A stretch of 64,000 bases of DNA from Citreicoccus inhibens (GTDB lineage Bacteria; Myxococcota; Myxococcia; Myxococcales; Myxococcaceae): positions 1 through 64,000 of the forward strand of contig NZ_JAHNZT010000038.1 in assembly GCF_019039035.1 (NCBI RefSeq). Reading direction: 5' to 3'. This document shows, in pieces, positions 24,747 through 33,306 of this stretch. Position 1 is the stretch's first letter, and each line of letters opens with the position of its first letter. Under the pieces are notes generated by a model that saw only the letters and a program-made list of their open reading frames with translations, was not told the origin of the DNA and did no database searches. The translations under genes were made by a program, and so were the position numbers.

Positions 24747-24873
24747 CCAATTCAGCAGGCAAACGTCCAAGCCCCTGAAATCACGTCGCGTGAAACTGGC
24801 CCCTGGGATGCACTTCCAAGCAGGGACAGCCTCTTGCCGCGGACCGGCGGGAGCGACGCATCGCGAGGACAGC

Positions 24874-25806
24874 ATGGAAACGAACCCTGGGACCCTCCCT
24901 CTCACCGCTCCGAATGCGGGACGCAGCGTGGCCAGCACGGCGCACGCGTGGCGCACGCTGGAGGGGGCTGGCTTCGAAGTCCGCCGGCCCTTCCCCACGC
25001 CCAGCCTGGACGCGTTCGATCCCTTCTTGCTCTTGGATCACATGGGGCCCATGGAGCACGCGCCTGGGCAGGCCCAGGGCGCTCCGGATCATCCCCATCG
25101 AGGCTTCGAGACGGTGAGCTACATGCTCGATGGCGAGTTGGAGCACTCGGACAGCACCGGCCGCTCGGGGAGGATCGGCGCGGGGGACGTGCAGTGGATG
25201 ACGGCCGGCGCGGGCGTGGTGCACTCGGAGATGCCATCGCGCAGGCTTCAGGAGCAAGGGGGCCGCATCGAGGGGCTCCAGCTCTGGGTCAACCTCCCCC
25301 GCCGGGACAAGCGCATGGCGCCGCGCTACCAGGAGGTCCCCTCGGCGCGCATCCCCGTGGGCACCAGCGCGGACGGTCGCGTGCGCGTGAAGGTCATCGC
25401 GGGCGAGGCATTGGGACAGCAGGCCGTCATCGAGACGCGCACGCCCATCTTCTACCTGCACTTCACGCTCGCCCCGGGCGCCAGACACGTGCAGCCCGCG
25501 CCCGCCGCGTACAACGTCTTCGCCTACGTGCTGCGCGGCCGCGTGAAGGTGGCGGGTGAGGACGTGGCCGAGGGCGACGCGGTGTTCCTCAAGCGAGATG
25601 GAGACACGGTGGAGCTGTCCACCGAGGGCACGGAGGGCGCGGACGTGCTGCTGCTCGGCGGCGTTCCGCTCCACGAGCCGGTCGCGCGCTACGGCCCGTT
25701 CGTCATGAACACGCGCAAGGAGATCCTCGAGGCCATCGAGGACTACCAGGCCGGGCGCATGGGCCAGATTGTCCCGAAGGATGAGTCCACCGCCGGCCGT
25801 GGGTGA
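24874..25806 (+). CDS. pirin family protein
   Basis: 310 residues from the ATG at 24874, the only start that leaves the family N-terminus. Metal-binding residues of the first cupin are in DHPHRGFETVSYM (two His) and AGAGVVHSEMP (His, Glu). The C-terminal cupin (Pirin_C) follows from ~190. Bacterial pirins include quercetin dioxygenases and redox-sensing regulators; the substrate cannot be assigned. It converges at 6 bp distance with the gene for an AraC-type sensor domain. Confidence 0.9.
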   Translation: METNPGTLPLTAPNAGRSVASTAHAWRTLEGAGFEVRRPFPTPSLDAFDPFLLLDHMGPMEHAPGQAQGAPDHPHRGFETVSYMLDGELEHSDSTGRSGRIGAGDVQWMTAGAGVVHSEMPSRRLQEQGGRIEGLQLWVNLPRRDKRMAPRYQEVPSARIPVGTSADGRVRVKVIAGEALGQQAVIETRTPIFYLHFTLAPGARHVQPAPAAYNVFAYVLRGRVKVAGEDVAEGDAVFLKRDGDTVELSTEGTEGADVLLLGGVPLHEPVARYGPFVMNTRKEILEAIEDYQAGRMGQIVPKDESTAGRG

Positions 25807-25812
25807 CGCACG

Positions 25813-26340
25813 TCACCCCGGCGCGACGGTGCTCTGCGCGGAGGGCTCCGCGTCCGTCGGGGCCAACCGTGCCACGAGGGCCGCGAGGAACGCACGCAGC
25901 CGCGAGGCCACCGCGGGCGAATGCCCCGGACTTCGCAGCGCGCGATGCAAGGACACGAAGTCACGCGCGAGCTGCGGGTAGCCGAGCACCGAGTCGCGCA
26001 GCCCATGCCACGGCGTGTGGAGACCGCTCGCGGCGACGGCCTCGGAGAGCGCCTCCAGCGGCAGCATCAGGCCGTAGAGCATGCCCGGCCGGCCGCCCTC
26101 GGCGCGCAGCAGGTGCACCTCGCCGGGGGGCACGACGACGAGGCTGCCGGGCGGCGCCAGCCAGTGGTGCCCTCCCGACATCCCCTCCTGAAGCTGGGCC
26201 GAGTCAAGCGTGAGTTGCAGCTCCGGATGGACGTGCGGCGCCTCGGTGAGCCGGCGCCCCTGAACGCGATAGAGCCACACCCCGGGATAGGCCTCCGGCC
26301 GCCAGACCTGCCCCGCGCGCTGCGCCTCACTCTCCTCCAT
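25813..26340 (-). CDS. AraC-type cupin sensor domain without DNA-binding part
   Basis: 175 residues. HVHPELQLTL and the SLVVVPPGEVHLLRAE strand pair are the double-stranded beta-helix of AraC-family ligand-binding domains, followed by the helical linker region. The normal ~100-residue double HTH is missing; the frame stops after SAQSTVAPG, 6 bp from the pirin stop. It may be a stand-alone ligand-binding protein or a truncated regulator. Start ATG at 26340 is the first that fits the domain; RBS is weak. Confidence 0.7.
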   Translation of the reverse strand: MEESEAQRAGQVWRPEAYPGVWLYRVQGRRLTEAPHVHPELQLTLDSAQLQEGMSGGHHWLAPPGSLVVVPPGEVHLLRAEGGRPGMLYGLMLPLEALSEAVAASGLHTPWHGLRDSVLGYPQLARDFVSLHRALRSPGHSPAVASRLRAFLAALVARLAPTDAEPSAQSTVAPG

Positions 26341-26540
26341 GCCCCTGGCTCCCCGGCGCAGCTCCCGGAAGGGAGCCGACCGCGAAGCAAGATGCGGAGG
26401 CCTCGTCACCGCAGCAAGCCTCCCCCAGGAAGCGAGCCGTCCTCCAAACGACACCGCCCCCAGCGCACGAGGCGCCGGAGGCGGTGTTCCCCGCGACACG
26501 CTCGAACAGGAGGTCCGAGCGCGCCGCTTGGGAAGGACGA

Positions 26541-28436
26541 CTAGTACGCGGCCTTCAGCGACGTGCCGCTGTAGGCCGAGTAGCCACGGAGCATGATGTA
26601 CATGCGGCCCGCGGCCGTCTTCGCGGCGGCGGAGCACGACTCGTTGTTGCCGCTCAGGTACGGGCGGCAGTCATACGAGGACGTGGTCGGCGCGGAGCCG
26701 AACTTGATGTACATGTCCGCGTCGCCCGTGCCGCCGCTCAGCGTGTACGTGGAGGCCTTCGAGGCCGGCAGGTCGATGCAGTAGTAGGTGTTGGAGCCGC
26801 TGGCGCCCGACAGGCCCGTCTTCGCCACGCCGTTGGTCAGCGTGGTGCAGGTGATGGGCACGCCCACGCCCACCGCCTCCCAGGCGGCCTTCACGGCGTC
26901 CTGGGTGGCCTGATCGTAGCCGAGCTGCTGCGCGGCCTGGATGGTCCAAGCCTTGGCCTGCTCATACGTCGTGCCCGCCGTGTACAGGTCCGTGTTGGCC
27001 TTGTACCAGATGGCGCCGGCCTTCTGGACGCCGATGCCCGGCACCACGATGGACGAACGGCCGCGCGGGTGCGTGCCGCCCGTGGAGAGCAGCGCGAACG
27101 CCAGGTTGGGAACGCCCGAGCTGTAGTGCACGTCGGTGCTGGACGTGAAGTCCGAGGCGTAGTCGATGGACGCGCCGTCCTTCTTCGGGTCGTTCATGTA
27201 GCGGAGCGCGTCGCCCGGCGTGGCGGGCGTCCAGATGTCCTCGCCGACCATCCACACGTCCGCGTTGGTGCTCCACGTGCCCGACTGCCAGCTCTCACAG
27301 TAGGCGCCGAACGTGTCGGACATGGCCTCGTTGAGGCCACCGGACTGACCGGAGTACGTGAGGTTGGACTCGTTCTCCGTCACGGCGTGCGTCAGCTCGT
27401 GCACGGTGACGTCGCCGTCCTTGCCCAGCGGGCCGGAGTTCACGCCGTCGCCATCGCCGTACACCATCTGGGTGCCGTCCCAGTACGCGTTCACGTAGTT
27501 GGCGTCGTAGTGCACCGTGCTGATGTACGTGTGGCCCAGGTTGTCGTACGAGTCGCGGTTGAAGTTCGTCTTGTAGCAGTTGTACGTGTAGCCCAGCATG
27601 TCGTAGTTCGTGTCCACGACCGCGTCGCCGGTGGCCGCCTGGCCCTCGCTGCGCTTGAGTGTACCGGGCTGCACGACCTTGTTGCCGGCCGAGTACACTT
27701 GGCGGCTCAGCGCGGTGTGGATCTCCGGAACGTTCTGCGTGATGGAGGCATCCGCGGCGTTCACATAGACGCGGTTGCGCAGGGGCATGCCCTCGCCCTG
27801 GCCCACGACGCGAACCTCGTACGCCAGCTTGATCTGCTGATCATTCTGGTCGCGCACGTAGACGAGCCGGGGCTCGCCCTGGACGGACAGCTGGGTGCCC
27901 TTCGTGGCGCGCAGGGCCGCCACGGTCGCGGCCTGCGAGGCGATGCCAGCGCGCGCCGACGGCGTGGCGCCGCTGCGGCCCGAGCCGTTGGCCATGAAGA
28001 TGTTCCCGTCGCGGTCGACGTGAACGACGATCTCCTCGCCCACCACCGGCAGCCCATTCAGCGTCTGGCTGTAGCGGATGTGCGAGGTGCCCTTCTCATC
28101 CACACTCACGCGACGGACCTTGAGGTCGTCGGCGTTCAGGCGGAAGGCGGACGCGATGGAGGGCATCGCGGAGGAGATGGAGTGGTGCACGTCCGCGAGC
28201 GCGAAGCCCGACAGCGTGCGGTCGGCGGTGCCCAGGTGGCCCAGGAGCGTGTGAGGGGTGCCGTCCTCGTTGGAGCCGGCGATGCTCGCGCCGGGCATCG
28301 CGCTGAGGGCGTGCTGCACTTCCGCGACATCGTCGACCTTCGGCGTGTCAACGGTGTTGGTGTCGGCGTCGCCCACACCACAGGCGGCGATCGGCATGGT
28401 GGCCAGCAGAGCTGCGACGAAACGAGTGCGAACCAA
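26541..28436 (-). CDS. secreted M4 (thermolysin-like) metalloprotease with PPC domain
   Basis: 631 residues from a TTG with AGGAGG six nt upstream. A lipoprotein-type signal ends AAC. FTP and PepSY propeptide domains (~35-200) precede the peptidase: zinc ligands His346 and His350 with catalytic Glu347 in HELTH, third ligand Glu370 in GGLNEAMSD. The M4 C-terminal helical domain contains the active-site His region near DVHYSSGVPNLAF. The last ~100 residues are a pre-peptidase C-terminal (PPC) domain. It would degrade prey or extracellular protein after self-cleavage of the propeptide. Confidence 0.95.
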   Translation of the reverse strand: MVRTRFVAALLATMPIAACGVGDADTNTVDTPKVDDVAEVQHALSAMPGASIAGSNEDGTPHTLLGHLGTADRTLSGFALADVHHSISSAMPSIASAFRLNADDLKVRRVSVDEKGTSHIRYSQTLNGLPVVGEEIVVHVDRDGNIFMANGSGRSGATPSARAGIASQAATVAALRATKGTQLSVQGEPRLVYVRDQNDQQIKLAYEVRVVGQGEGMPLRNRVYVNAADASITQNVPEIHTALSRQVYSAGNKVVQPGTLKRSEGQAATGDAVVDTNYDMLGYTYNCYKTNFNRDSYDNLGHTYISTVHYDANYVNAYWDGTQMVYGDGDGVNSGPLGKDGDVTVHELTHAVTENESNLTYSGQSGGLNEAMSDTFGAYCESWQSGTWSTNADVWMVGEDIWTPATPGDALRYMNDPKKDGASIDYASDFTSSTDVHYSSGVPNLAFALLSTGGTHPRGRSSIVVPGIGVQKAGAIWYKANTDLYTAGTTYEQAKAWTIQAAQQLGYDQATQDAVKAAWEAVGVGVPITCTTLTNGVAKTGLSGASGSNTYYCIDLPASKASTYTLSGGTGDADMYIKFGSAPTTSSYDCRPYLSGNNESCSAAAKTAAGRMYIMLRGYSAYSGTSLKAAY

Positions 28437-28760
28437 GATGGTCCTCCTGCCCGGCGGCGGGGGTGTCGCCGTGGCAGGCCCGCTGTTAGCAGTCTTCAGG
28501 CCAAGTCATTAAGTGCGCGAAATACCTCGCATCAACACAAGTCCGAGCTTTCCTGGTTGGCGCATGCCCGCCCCAGAAATGTTCCAGGGGATGCATCGAA
28601 TCGTTACAACCTTGCTCGCAAGTCCTCGAATCTTAAAGATTTTGACGAAGAACACGTCCCTGTCCTGAAACGCGACACCCCGTCCGACGCTTGTCCTGGA
28701 TTCAAACAATCCAGAATTCGCGGACTTTTCTTGTGCTCAAATGGACTCTCGAATTACCGA
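28437..28760. other. 324-bp intergenic region upstream of the protease
   Basis: AT-richer than its surroundings and without a supported gene. It holds the sigma-54-like site, a 12-bp palindrome cttgctcgcaag (28611-28622), a 13-bp palindrome aatcttaaagatt (28629-28641), and a hairpin ctggatt/aatccag (28696-28714) that could end the upstream methyltransferase transcript. The palindromes are possible activator sites. Confidence 0.55.
28488..28503 (-). promoter_or_regulatory. sigma-54-like promoter of the M4 protease gene
   Basis: Minus-strand TGGCCT, five nt, CTGCT, with the GG and GC at the exact -24/-12 spacing. Predicted start ~28477 leaves a ~41 nt leader including the AGGAGG site. Sigma-54 is widely used for developmental and secreted-enzyme genes in myxobacteria, but this is a motif match only. 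Confidence 0.4.
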
Positions 28761-29216
28761 TTAGGCCACGAACGCGCCGAGGACGACGCGGGCGCGGCCG
28801 TCCATGGAGAGGGTGCGCTCCTCCACGTGGGGGAAGCCGGACGTGCGGGCCAGTTCCTGGAGGTGCCGCATCCAGGGGTTGTAGGGCATGCCGTTGTCGG
28901 AGCAGCACGGCACCACAGCGAAGGGCAGCTGGTGGCGCGCGGCGTACTCGATGATGACGCGGGTGGCGCCATCCGGGTGCATGCCCACCACCAGCTCGGC
29001 CTCGCAGGGCTCGTCCAGCGTGAAGATGCGCTGGGCGTAATGCCGCACGGGCAGGTGCTTGTGACGCAGGTCGAAGGTGGTGACGGTGCGGCCCCGCTGG
29101 GTCAGCGCCTCGTTGAGCCGGCCCTGGCCCCCCGCGACGTCGAAGATGCGCGACGCGCTCGGGAAGCGCTCCACCAGCAGGTCCGCGAAGAGGTCGAAGC
29201 GCCGCTTGTCCGCCAT
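28761..29216 (-). CDS. small class I SAM-dependent methyltransferase-like protein
   Basis: 151 residues from the ATG at 29216. Motif I FDVAGGQGRL (~24-33) and a following acidic strand TFDLRH are the SAM-binding start of a Rossmann methyltransferase; MHPDGATRVIIEYA fits the post-IV helix. A CCSDNGMPYNPW stretch is characteristic but I do not know its family function. Short for a methyltransferase. Located 48 bp after holA, possibly the last gene of the holB-holA transcript. Confidence 0.7.
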   Translation of the reverse strand: MADKRRFDLFADLLVERFPSASRIFDVAGGQGRLNEALTQRGRTVTTFDLRHKHLPVRHYAQRIFTLDEPCEAELVVGMHPDGATRVIIEYAARHQLPFAVVPCCSDNGMPYNPWMRHLQELARTSGFPHVEERTLSMDGRARVVLGAFVA

Positions 29217-29264
29217 GCGCCCCCCTCTATCCGAGAGCGCCCGGCGGCGCATCCCTCTTCGGGC

Positions 29265-30581
29265 CTAGGTCCGCTCGCAGACCGTCCAGAGCAGGCGCTC
29301 GATGACCAGCCGGCCATTGCCGGAGGACTTGAGCGCCAGGTCGGCGTCCGCACAGGCCACCACCGCGTCGAGCAGCTCGCGGCGCTCATAGCGCGCCGCG
29401 GCCTGCATGCCGAACGCGAGCGCCCAGGCATTGGGCATCTTGCGCTTGGTGGCCTTCAGCTCCGCCTCCAGCTTGGGGAGGATGCGGGACTCCACGTCGC
29501 GGCCCGTGCGCGGCGGCGTGCCCCCCGCGTACTTCTCCAGCCACGCGTGGTTCTCCAGGAGCGATCGCACGATGGAGGCCACCGCGCCCAACAATTGCAG
29601 CGCGTGCGTGCCCTGCCCCATCGCGTCCTCCGCGTAGGAAAGCGCCGCGCGCAGCTCGCGCTTCTGGAGGGCCTCGGTCAGCTCGAAGAACTCCTCCTCG
29701 CGCGCGTGATGCACCAGCAGCGCCACGTCCGAGGCGTCGATGGTGGCGCCCTCGGCGTAGGTGGCCAGCTTCTCCAGCTCGGATTGGAGCAGGCGGATGT
29801 TGCCGCCGATGCGCTCCTTGAGCCCCTCCAGCGCGCCGGGCCCCAGCTTCTTCTTGAAGGGCGCCAGGAACTCGCGGGACAGCTCCGTGAGGTCCAGGTC
29901 CTTGTGGCGCGCGGCCACCTTGCGCTCGACCAGCCGCCCCTTGTCCTGGGCGAACTTGAGCAGCGGGTTGCGCGAGTCCACGTCGGTGGCGGCGAGCACC
30001 AACGCGTGCCCCGCCGGCACGCCCTTGTTCAAGAGGTCCAGCAACGCCGAGGCGTCTCCCTCCGGCGCGCTGATCCGCTCCTCGCGACAGAAGGCCGCGG
30101 CCTCCTTGAGGAAGGCGAGGTCCGCGTCCGCCAGCTCCACGTTGAGCTCTTCCTTCCACTGCTCCACCGTGGGCGCGCCCGCCGCGTTCGGGTCCAACTT
30201 GTCCACGCCCCAGCCCGCGCGCCCCGCCAGCGCGAGGAGCCGCCGCGCGCCTTCCTTGCGCTTGCCCGCCTTCCACGCCTCGCGCGCCTTGGCGAGCGCG
30301 TCCCCGCGGCCCTTCTTGGGCGCGAGGAACTCCGGGTCGCGCACCAGCACCACCTTGCGCCCGGGGAACAGCGGCAGGGTGGCCACCTCCTGCGACACCT
30401 CGCGAGGTGACGCGGCGTCCAGCGCCACCAGGTTGAGCCCCATGGCGGCATCCGGCACCAGCGCCTTGACGAGTTCGTCGGCGCCCCGGCGCACCAGGAA
30501 CTCCTCGCCCCACAGGAGGTACAGCGGCCACACGCGGCCGTCCTTCACCTCCTTCAACACCTCGTCCATGTCCGCGCTCAC
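29265..30581 (-). CDS. holA: DNA polymerase III delta subunit
   Basis: 438 residues. The N-terminal PLYLLWGEEFLVRRGADELV and RKVVLVRDPEFL segments and the C-terminal helical collar (RELRAALSYAEDAMGQG, HALQLLGAVASIVRSL) identify the clamp-loader wrench subunit that opens the beta clamp. It is ~100 residues longer than E. coli delta owing to a Lys/Arg-rich insertion around residues 95-175. It overlaps the holB stop by 4 bp, an unusual but functional pairing of delta and delta'. Confidence 0.9.
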   Translation of the reverse strand: MSADMDEVLKEVKDGRVWPLYLLWGEEFLVRRGADELVKALVPDAAMGLNLVALDAASPREVSQEVATLPLFPGRKVVLVRDPEFLAPKKGRGDALAKAREAWKAGKRKEGARRLLALAGRAGWGVDKLDPNAAGAPTVEQWKEELNVELADADLAFLKEAAAFCREERISAPEGDASALLDLLNKGVPAGHALVLAATDVDSRNPLLKFAQDKGRLVERKVAARHKDLDLTELSREFLAPFKKKLGPGALEGLKERIGGNIRLLQSELEKLATYAEGATIDASDVALLVHHAREEEFFELTEALQKRELRAALSYAEDAMGQGTHALQLLGAVASIVRSLLENHAWLEKYAGGTPPRTGRDVESRILPKLEAELKATKRKMPNAWALAFGMQAAARYERRELLDAVVACADADLALKSSGNGRLVIERLLWTVCERT

Positions 30582-31609
30582 CGCGCCTCCAGGAACAGTT
30601 CGATGAGCATCCGCTCCAACTGGAGCCTCGGCGAGCCGTTGCGCGTGACGATGGCCGTCCGCGCCGACTCCAGCAGCGCGTGGCGGCGGTGCAGCGCGGT
30701 CTCGGAAGTCCGCGCGGCCACCTCGCGCGCCAGGGCCAGCAGGTCCGCGTTGGCCAGGTGCTCACCGCCGGCCTTCGCCAGCGCCACGTCGCGCGTCCAC
30801 AAGAGCAACAAGTCCAACATGCCCTCCGCGTCGTCGCGTGAACCGCCGTGCGCGTCCGCGAACCGCAAGAGGGCCGGGACGTCATCGCCGCGCAGCGCCT
30901 CGAAGGCGGTCACCCCCTCCTTGCGCTCCGCCAGCGCCTCCAGGTCCAGCGCGAGCGCGCGCCCGAGGCTGCCTCCCGACATCACCGCGGCCAGCCCCGC
31001 CGTCGCCGCGTCCAGCTTGCGCTCTTGCTGCACGCGCTGGGCGATGAGTCCGGCGGGCAGCGGTCCGAAGTGGACCTTGCTGCACCGGCTGCGGATGGTG
31101 GGCAGGAGCCGGTCCATGGCGCTCGCCACCAGGATGAGCGTGGTGTCCGCGGGCGGCTCCTCCAGCGTCTTCAGGAAGGCGTTCTGCGCCTGCACGTTCA
31201 TCGCCTGGGCGCTGACGATGATGGCCACCTTGCGCCGCGACTCCAGGCCCCGGAGCGCCACGCGCTCCTGGAGCTGGCGGATCTGCTCCACGCGAATCTC
31301 GCGGCTCGGCGTGCCGGTGAAGTCCGAGCGCCCCGCGAGGCCACGCGACACGCGCTCGTCGTCCGGCATGAGCCACGTGACGTCCGGGTGCAGGCCGCGG
31401 GCGACGCGCGCGCAGCTGCCGCACTGGCCGCAGCCCTCGTCGGGCCGCTCCGGGCACGTCAGGGCCATGGCCAGCCCCACCGCGGCCCGCTCCTTCCCTA
31501 CCCCTTCGGGGCCCGCGAACAAGCAGGCGTGGTGCACCGCGCCGGCGCGCAGGGCCGCCTGGAGTGAATCAATCGCGCGGGGCTGTCCCAGCACGGAGGC
31601 GAGCGTCAT
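30578..31609 (-). CDS. holB: DNA polymerase III delta' subunit
   Basis: 343 residues from the ATG at 31609; longer in-frame ORF upstream is antisense to the channel gene. AAA+ clamp-loader features: GPEGVGKERA (P-loop-like, as in delta'), a zinc module with CPERPDEGCGQCGSC, sensor LKTLEEPPADTTLILVA and IRSRCSKVHF (the SRC motif). Delta' is the stator of the clamp loader. Cotranscribed with holA. Confidence 0.93.
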   Translation of the reverse strand: MTLASVLGQPRAIDSLQAALRAGAVHHACLFAGPEGVGKERAAVGLAMALTCPERPDEGCGQCGSCARVARGLHPDVTWLMPDDERVSRGLAGRSDFTGTPSREIRVEQIRQLQERVALRGLESRRKVAIIVSAQAMNVQAQNAFLKTLEEPPADTTLILVASAMDRLLPTIRSRCSKVHFGPLPAGLIAQRVQQERKLDAATAGLAAVMSGGSLGRALALDLEALAERKEGVTAFEALRGDDVPALLRFADAHGGSRDDAEGMLDLLLLWTRDVALAKAGGEHLANADLLALAREVAARTSETALHRRHALLESARTAIVTRNGSPRLQLERMLIELFLEAR

Positions 31610-31690
31610 GGGGGGTGTATCCCCGCTCGCGCCGGGCACGTCAACCGCCGCATTGACCTGGGCGTGACGGGGCGGTGAGATTCGCGAGGC

Positions 31691-33172
31691 TTGCTTCCCT
31701 TCCTTCAGAGCAATCTCTCCCTGGCGGTGGGGGCGGTGCTGGCCGTCCTCCTGCTGGGCGCCCTCGCGGCCACCTCCGACAAAGACCTGCGCCGAGACTT
31801 GCGGGGCGCGCTGCGGTTGCTCATCGCCTTCGTGGTGCTGCGGCTGGCGGCGTGGGCGCTGCCCGACACGTCGCACAAGGCGGCGCTGAAGCTCGTGCGC
31901 GTGGCGTGGATGCTGATGTTCGCCTTTGGCGTCATCCGCGCCGGGGTGGGTTTCGGGCTGAAGCTCTGGCGGCTGCGCTCGCCCGGCACCACGCCAAAAA
32001 TCCTCCGCGACGTCATCGACTTCACGCTCTACGCGCTGGCCGCGGTGCCCATCCTCCAGACGCAGCTCAACCTGGACCTGGCCGGGCTCGTGGCCACGTC
32101 CGCGGTGCTGTCGGTGGTCATCGGCCTGGCGCTCCAGGAGACGCTGGGCAACCTCTTCGCGGGGCTGTCGCTCCAGTTGGATCGCCCCTTCGAGGTGGGC
32201 GACATCGTCCACATTGGCGAGCACAGCGGGCGCGTGGTGCACCTGGGCTGGCGCTCCATCCGGCTGGCCACCTTCCGGCGCGAGCTCATCACCCTGCCCA
32301 ACGGCATGGTCGCCAAGGAGAAGGTGAAGAACTACTCCCAGCGCCACGAGCCCGTGGGCGTGGATGTGACGCTCGGGTTGTCCTACGACGCGCCGCCCAA
32401 CCGCGTGAAGCAGGCGCTCGTGGAGGTGGCCCAGGAGATTCCGCACATCCTCGTGGATCCCCCGCCCTTCGCGCGCACGGTCTTGTTCGACGAGTCCTGC
32501 GTCCGCTACATGGTGCGCTTCTTCCTCTCGGATTTCACGCTGGCCGAGACCGTCAAGGAGGAGCTGCACACGCGGCTGTGGTACCGGCTGCGCCGCGACA
32601 GCATCGACATCCCGTTCCCCCAGCGCACCGTGCACGTGCGGCAGGAGACGCGGCGTCTGGAGCTGTCCGAGGAGACAGTGCACGACCTGTTGCGCGCGGT
32701 GGACCTGTTCAGCCCGCTGGGCACCTCGGAGCTGGAGCGCCTGCGCCGCGAGGTGGCGGTGCGCCGCTTCGGCCGGGGTGAGCGGATCATCCAGGAGGGC
32801 GACGAGGGCCGGACGTTCTACGTGGTGGGCTCCGGCGAGGTGAGCGTGCGCGCGGGCAAGGCGCAGGCGGAGGTCACCCGGCTGGGACGCGGCAGCTACA
32901 TTGGCGAGATGTCGCTGCTGACGGGCGAGAAGCGCGCGGCCACGGTGGTGGCGATGGAGGACTCGGTGCTGCTGGAGCTGGACCGGCCCACCTTCGGGCG
33001 GCTGTTCTCCGAGCATCCACAGCTGGCCGGGCAGCTCTCCCGCCTGCTGGCCCAGCGGCGCACCCAGCTGCGCGCCGTGGCCGAGGCCCATGGCGTGAGC
33101 GTGGACCCCGCCCCCGAGGCGGGCCGCATCCTCGGGCGCCTGCGGCAGATCTTCGGACTCGCCCACGAGTAG
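31691..33172 (+). CDS. MscS-type mechanosensitive channel fused to a cyclic-nucleotide-binding domain
   Basis: 493 residues from a TTG. Several membrane helices (~8-25, 38-55, 68-90, 105-130) precede the MscS pore helix and beta domain (LATSAVLSVVIGLALQETLG, then FEVGDIVHIGEHSGRV). From ~335 a cNMP domain includes GERIIQEGDEGRTFYVVGSG and the phosphate-binding cassette IGEMSLLTGEKRAATV. Expected to release osmolytes on swelling, gated or tuned by cAMP/cGMP. The Arg in the cassette is present, so nucleotide binding is plausible. Divergent from holB with an 81-bp gap. Confidence 0.9.
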   Translation: MLPFLQSNLSLAVGAVLAVLLLGALAATSDKDLRRDLRGALRLLIAFVVLRLAAWALPDTSHKAALKLVRVAWMLMFAFGVIRAGVGFGLKLWRLRSPGTTPKILRDVIDFTLYALAAVPILQTQLNLDLAGLVATSAVLSVVIGLALQETLGNLFAGLSLQLDRPFEVGDIVHIGEHSGRVVHLGWRSIRLATFRRELITLPNGMVAKEKVKNYSQRHEPVGVDVTLGLSYDAPPNRVKQALVEVAQEIPHILVDPPPFARTVLFDESCVRYMVRFFLSDFTLAETVKEELHTRLWYRLRRDSIDIPFPQRTVHVRQETRRLELSEETVHDLLRAVDLFSPLGTSELERLRREVAVRRFGRGERIIQEGDEGRTFYVVGSGEVSVRAGKAQAEVTRLGRGSYIGEMSLLTGEKRAATVVAMEDSVLLELDRPTFGRLFSEHPQLAGQLSRLLAQRRTQLRAVAEAHGVSVDPAPEAGRILGRLRQIFGLAHE

Positions 33173-33306
33173 GGCTGTTCGCTTCTGGGAATCGCTGTCC
33201 CGGGTCCGAGCGCCCGCGCGGCCAGCGGCCGTGGTTCACAGCCCCCTCCCCGAGTCAAGGCCGCGCCGGGGAGGGTTGGCACGGCATTCGCTGGGAGCGG
33301 ACGGAC

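Noticed and set aside
26484-30410. 1308-codon plus-strand frame across the protease, methyltransferase and holA
   Set aside because: Runs antisense through three supported genes and an intergenic region; repetitive Val/Arg/His composition.
33277-33292. TGGCAC-N5-TCGCT sigma-54-like match before the ADOP permease
   Set aside because: Its predicted start (~33303) would fall after the ribosome site and only ~4 nt before the ATG, so it cannot easily serve this gene.
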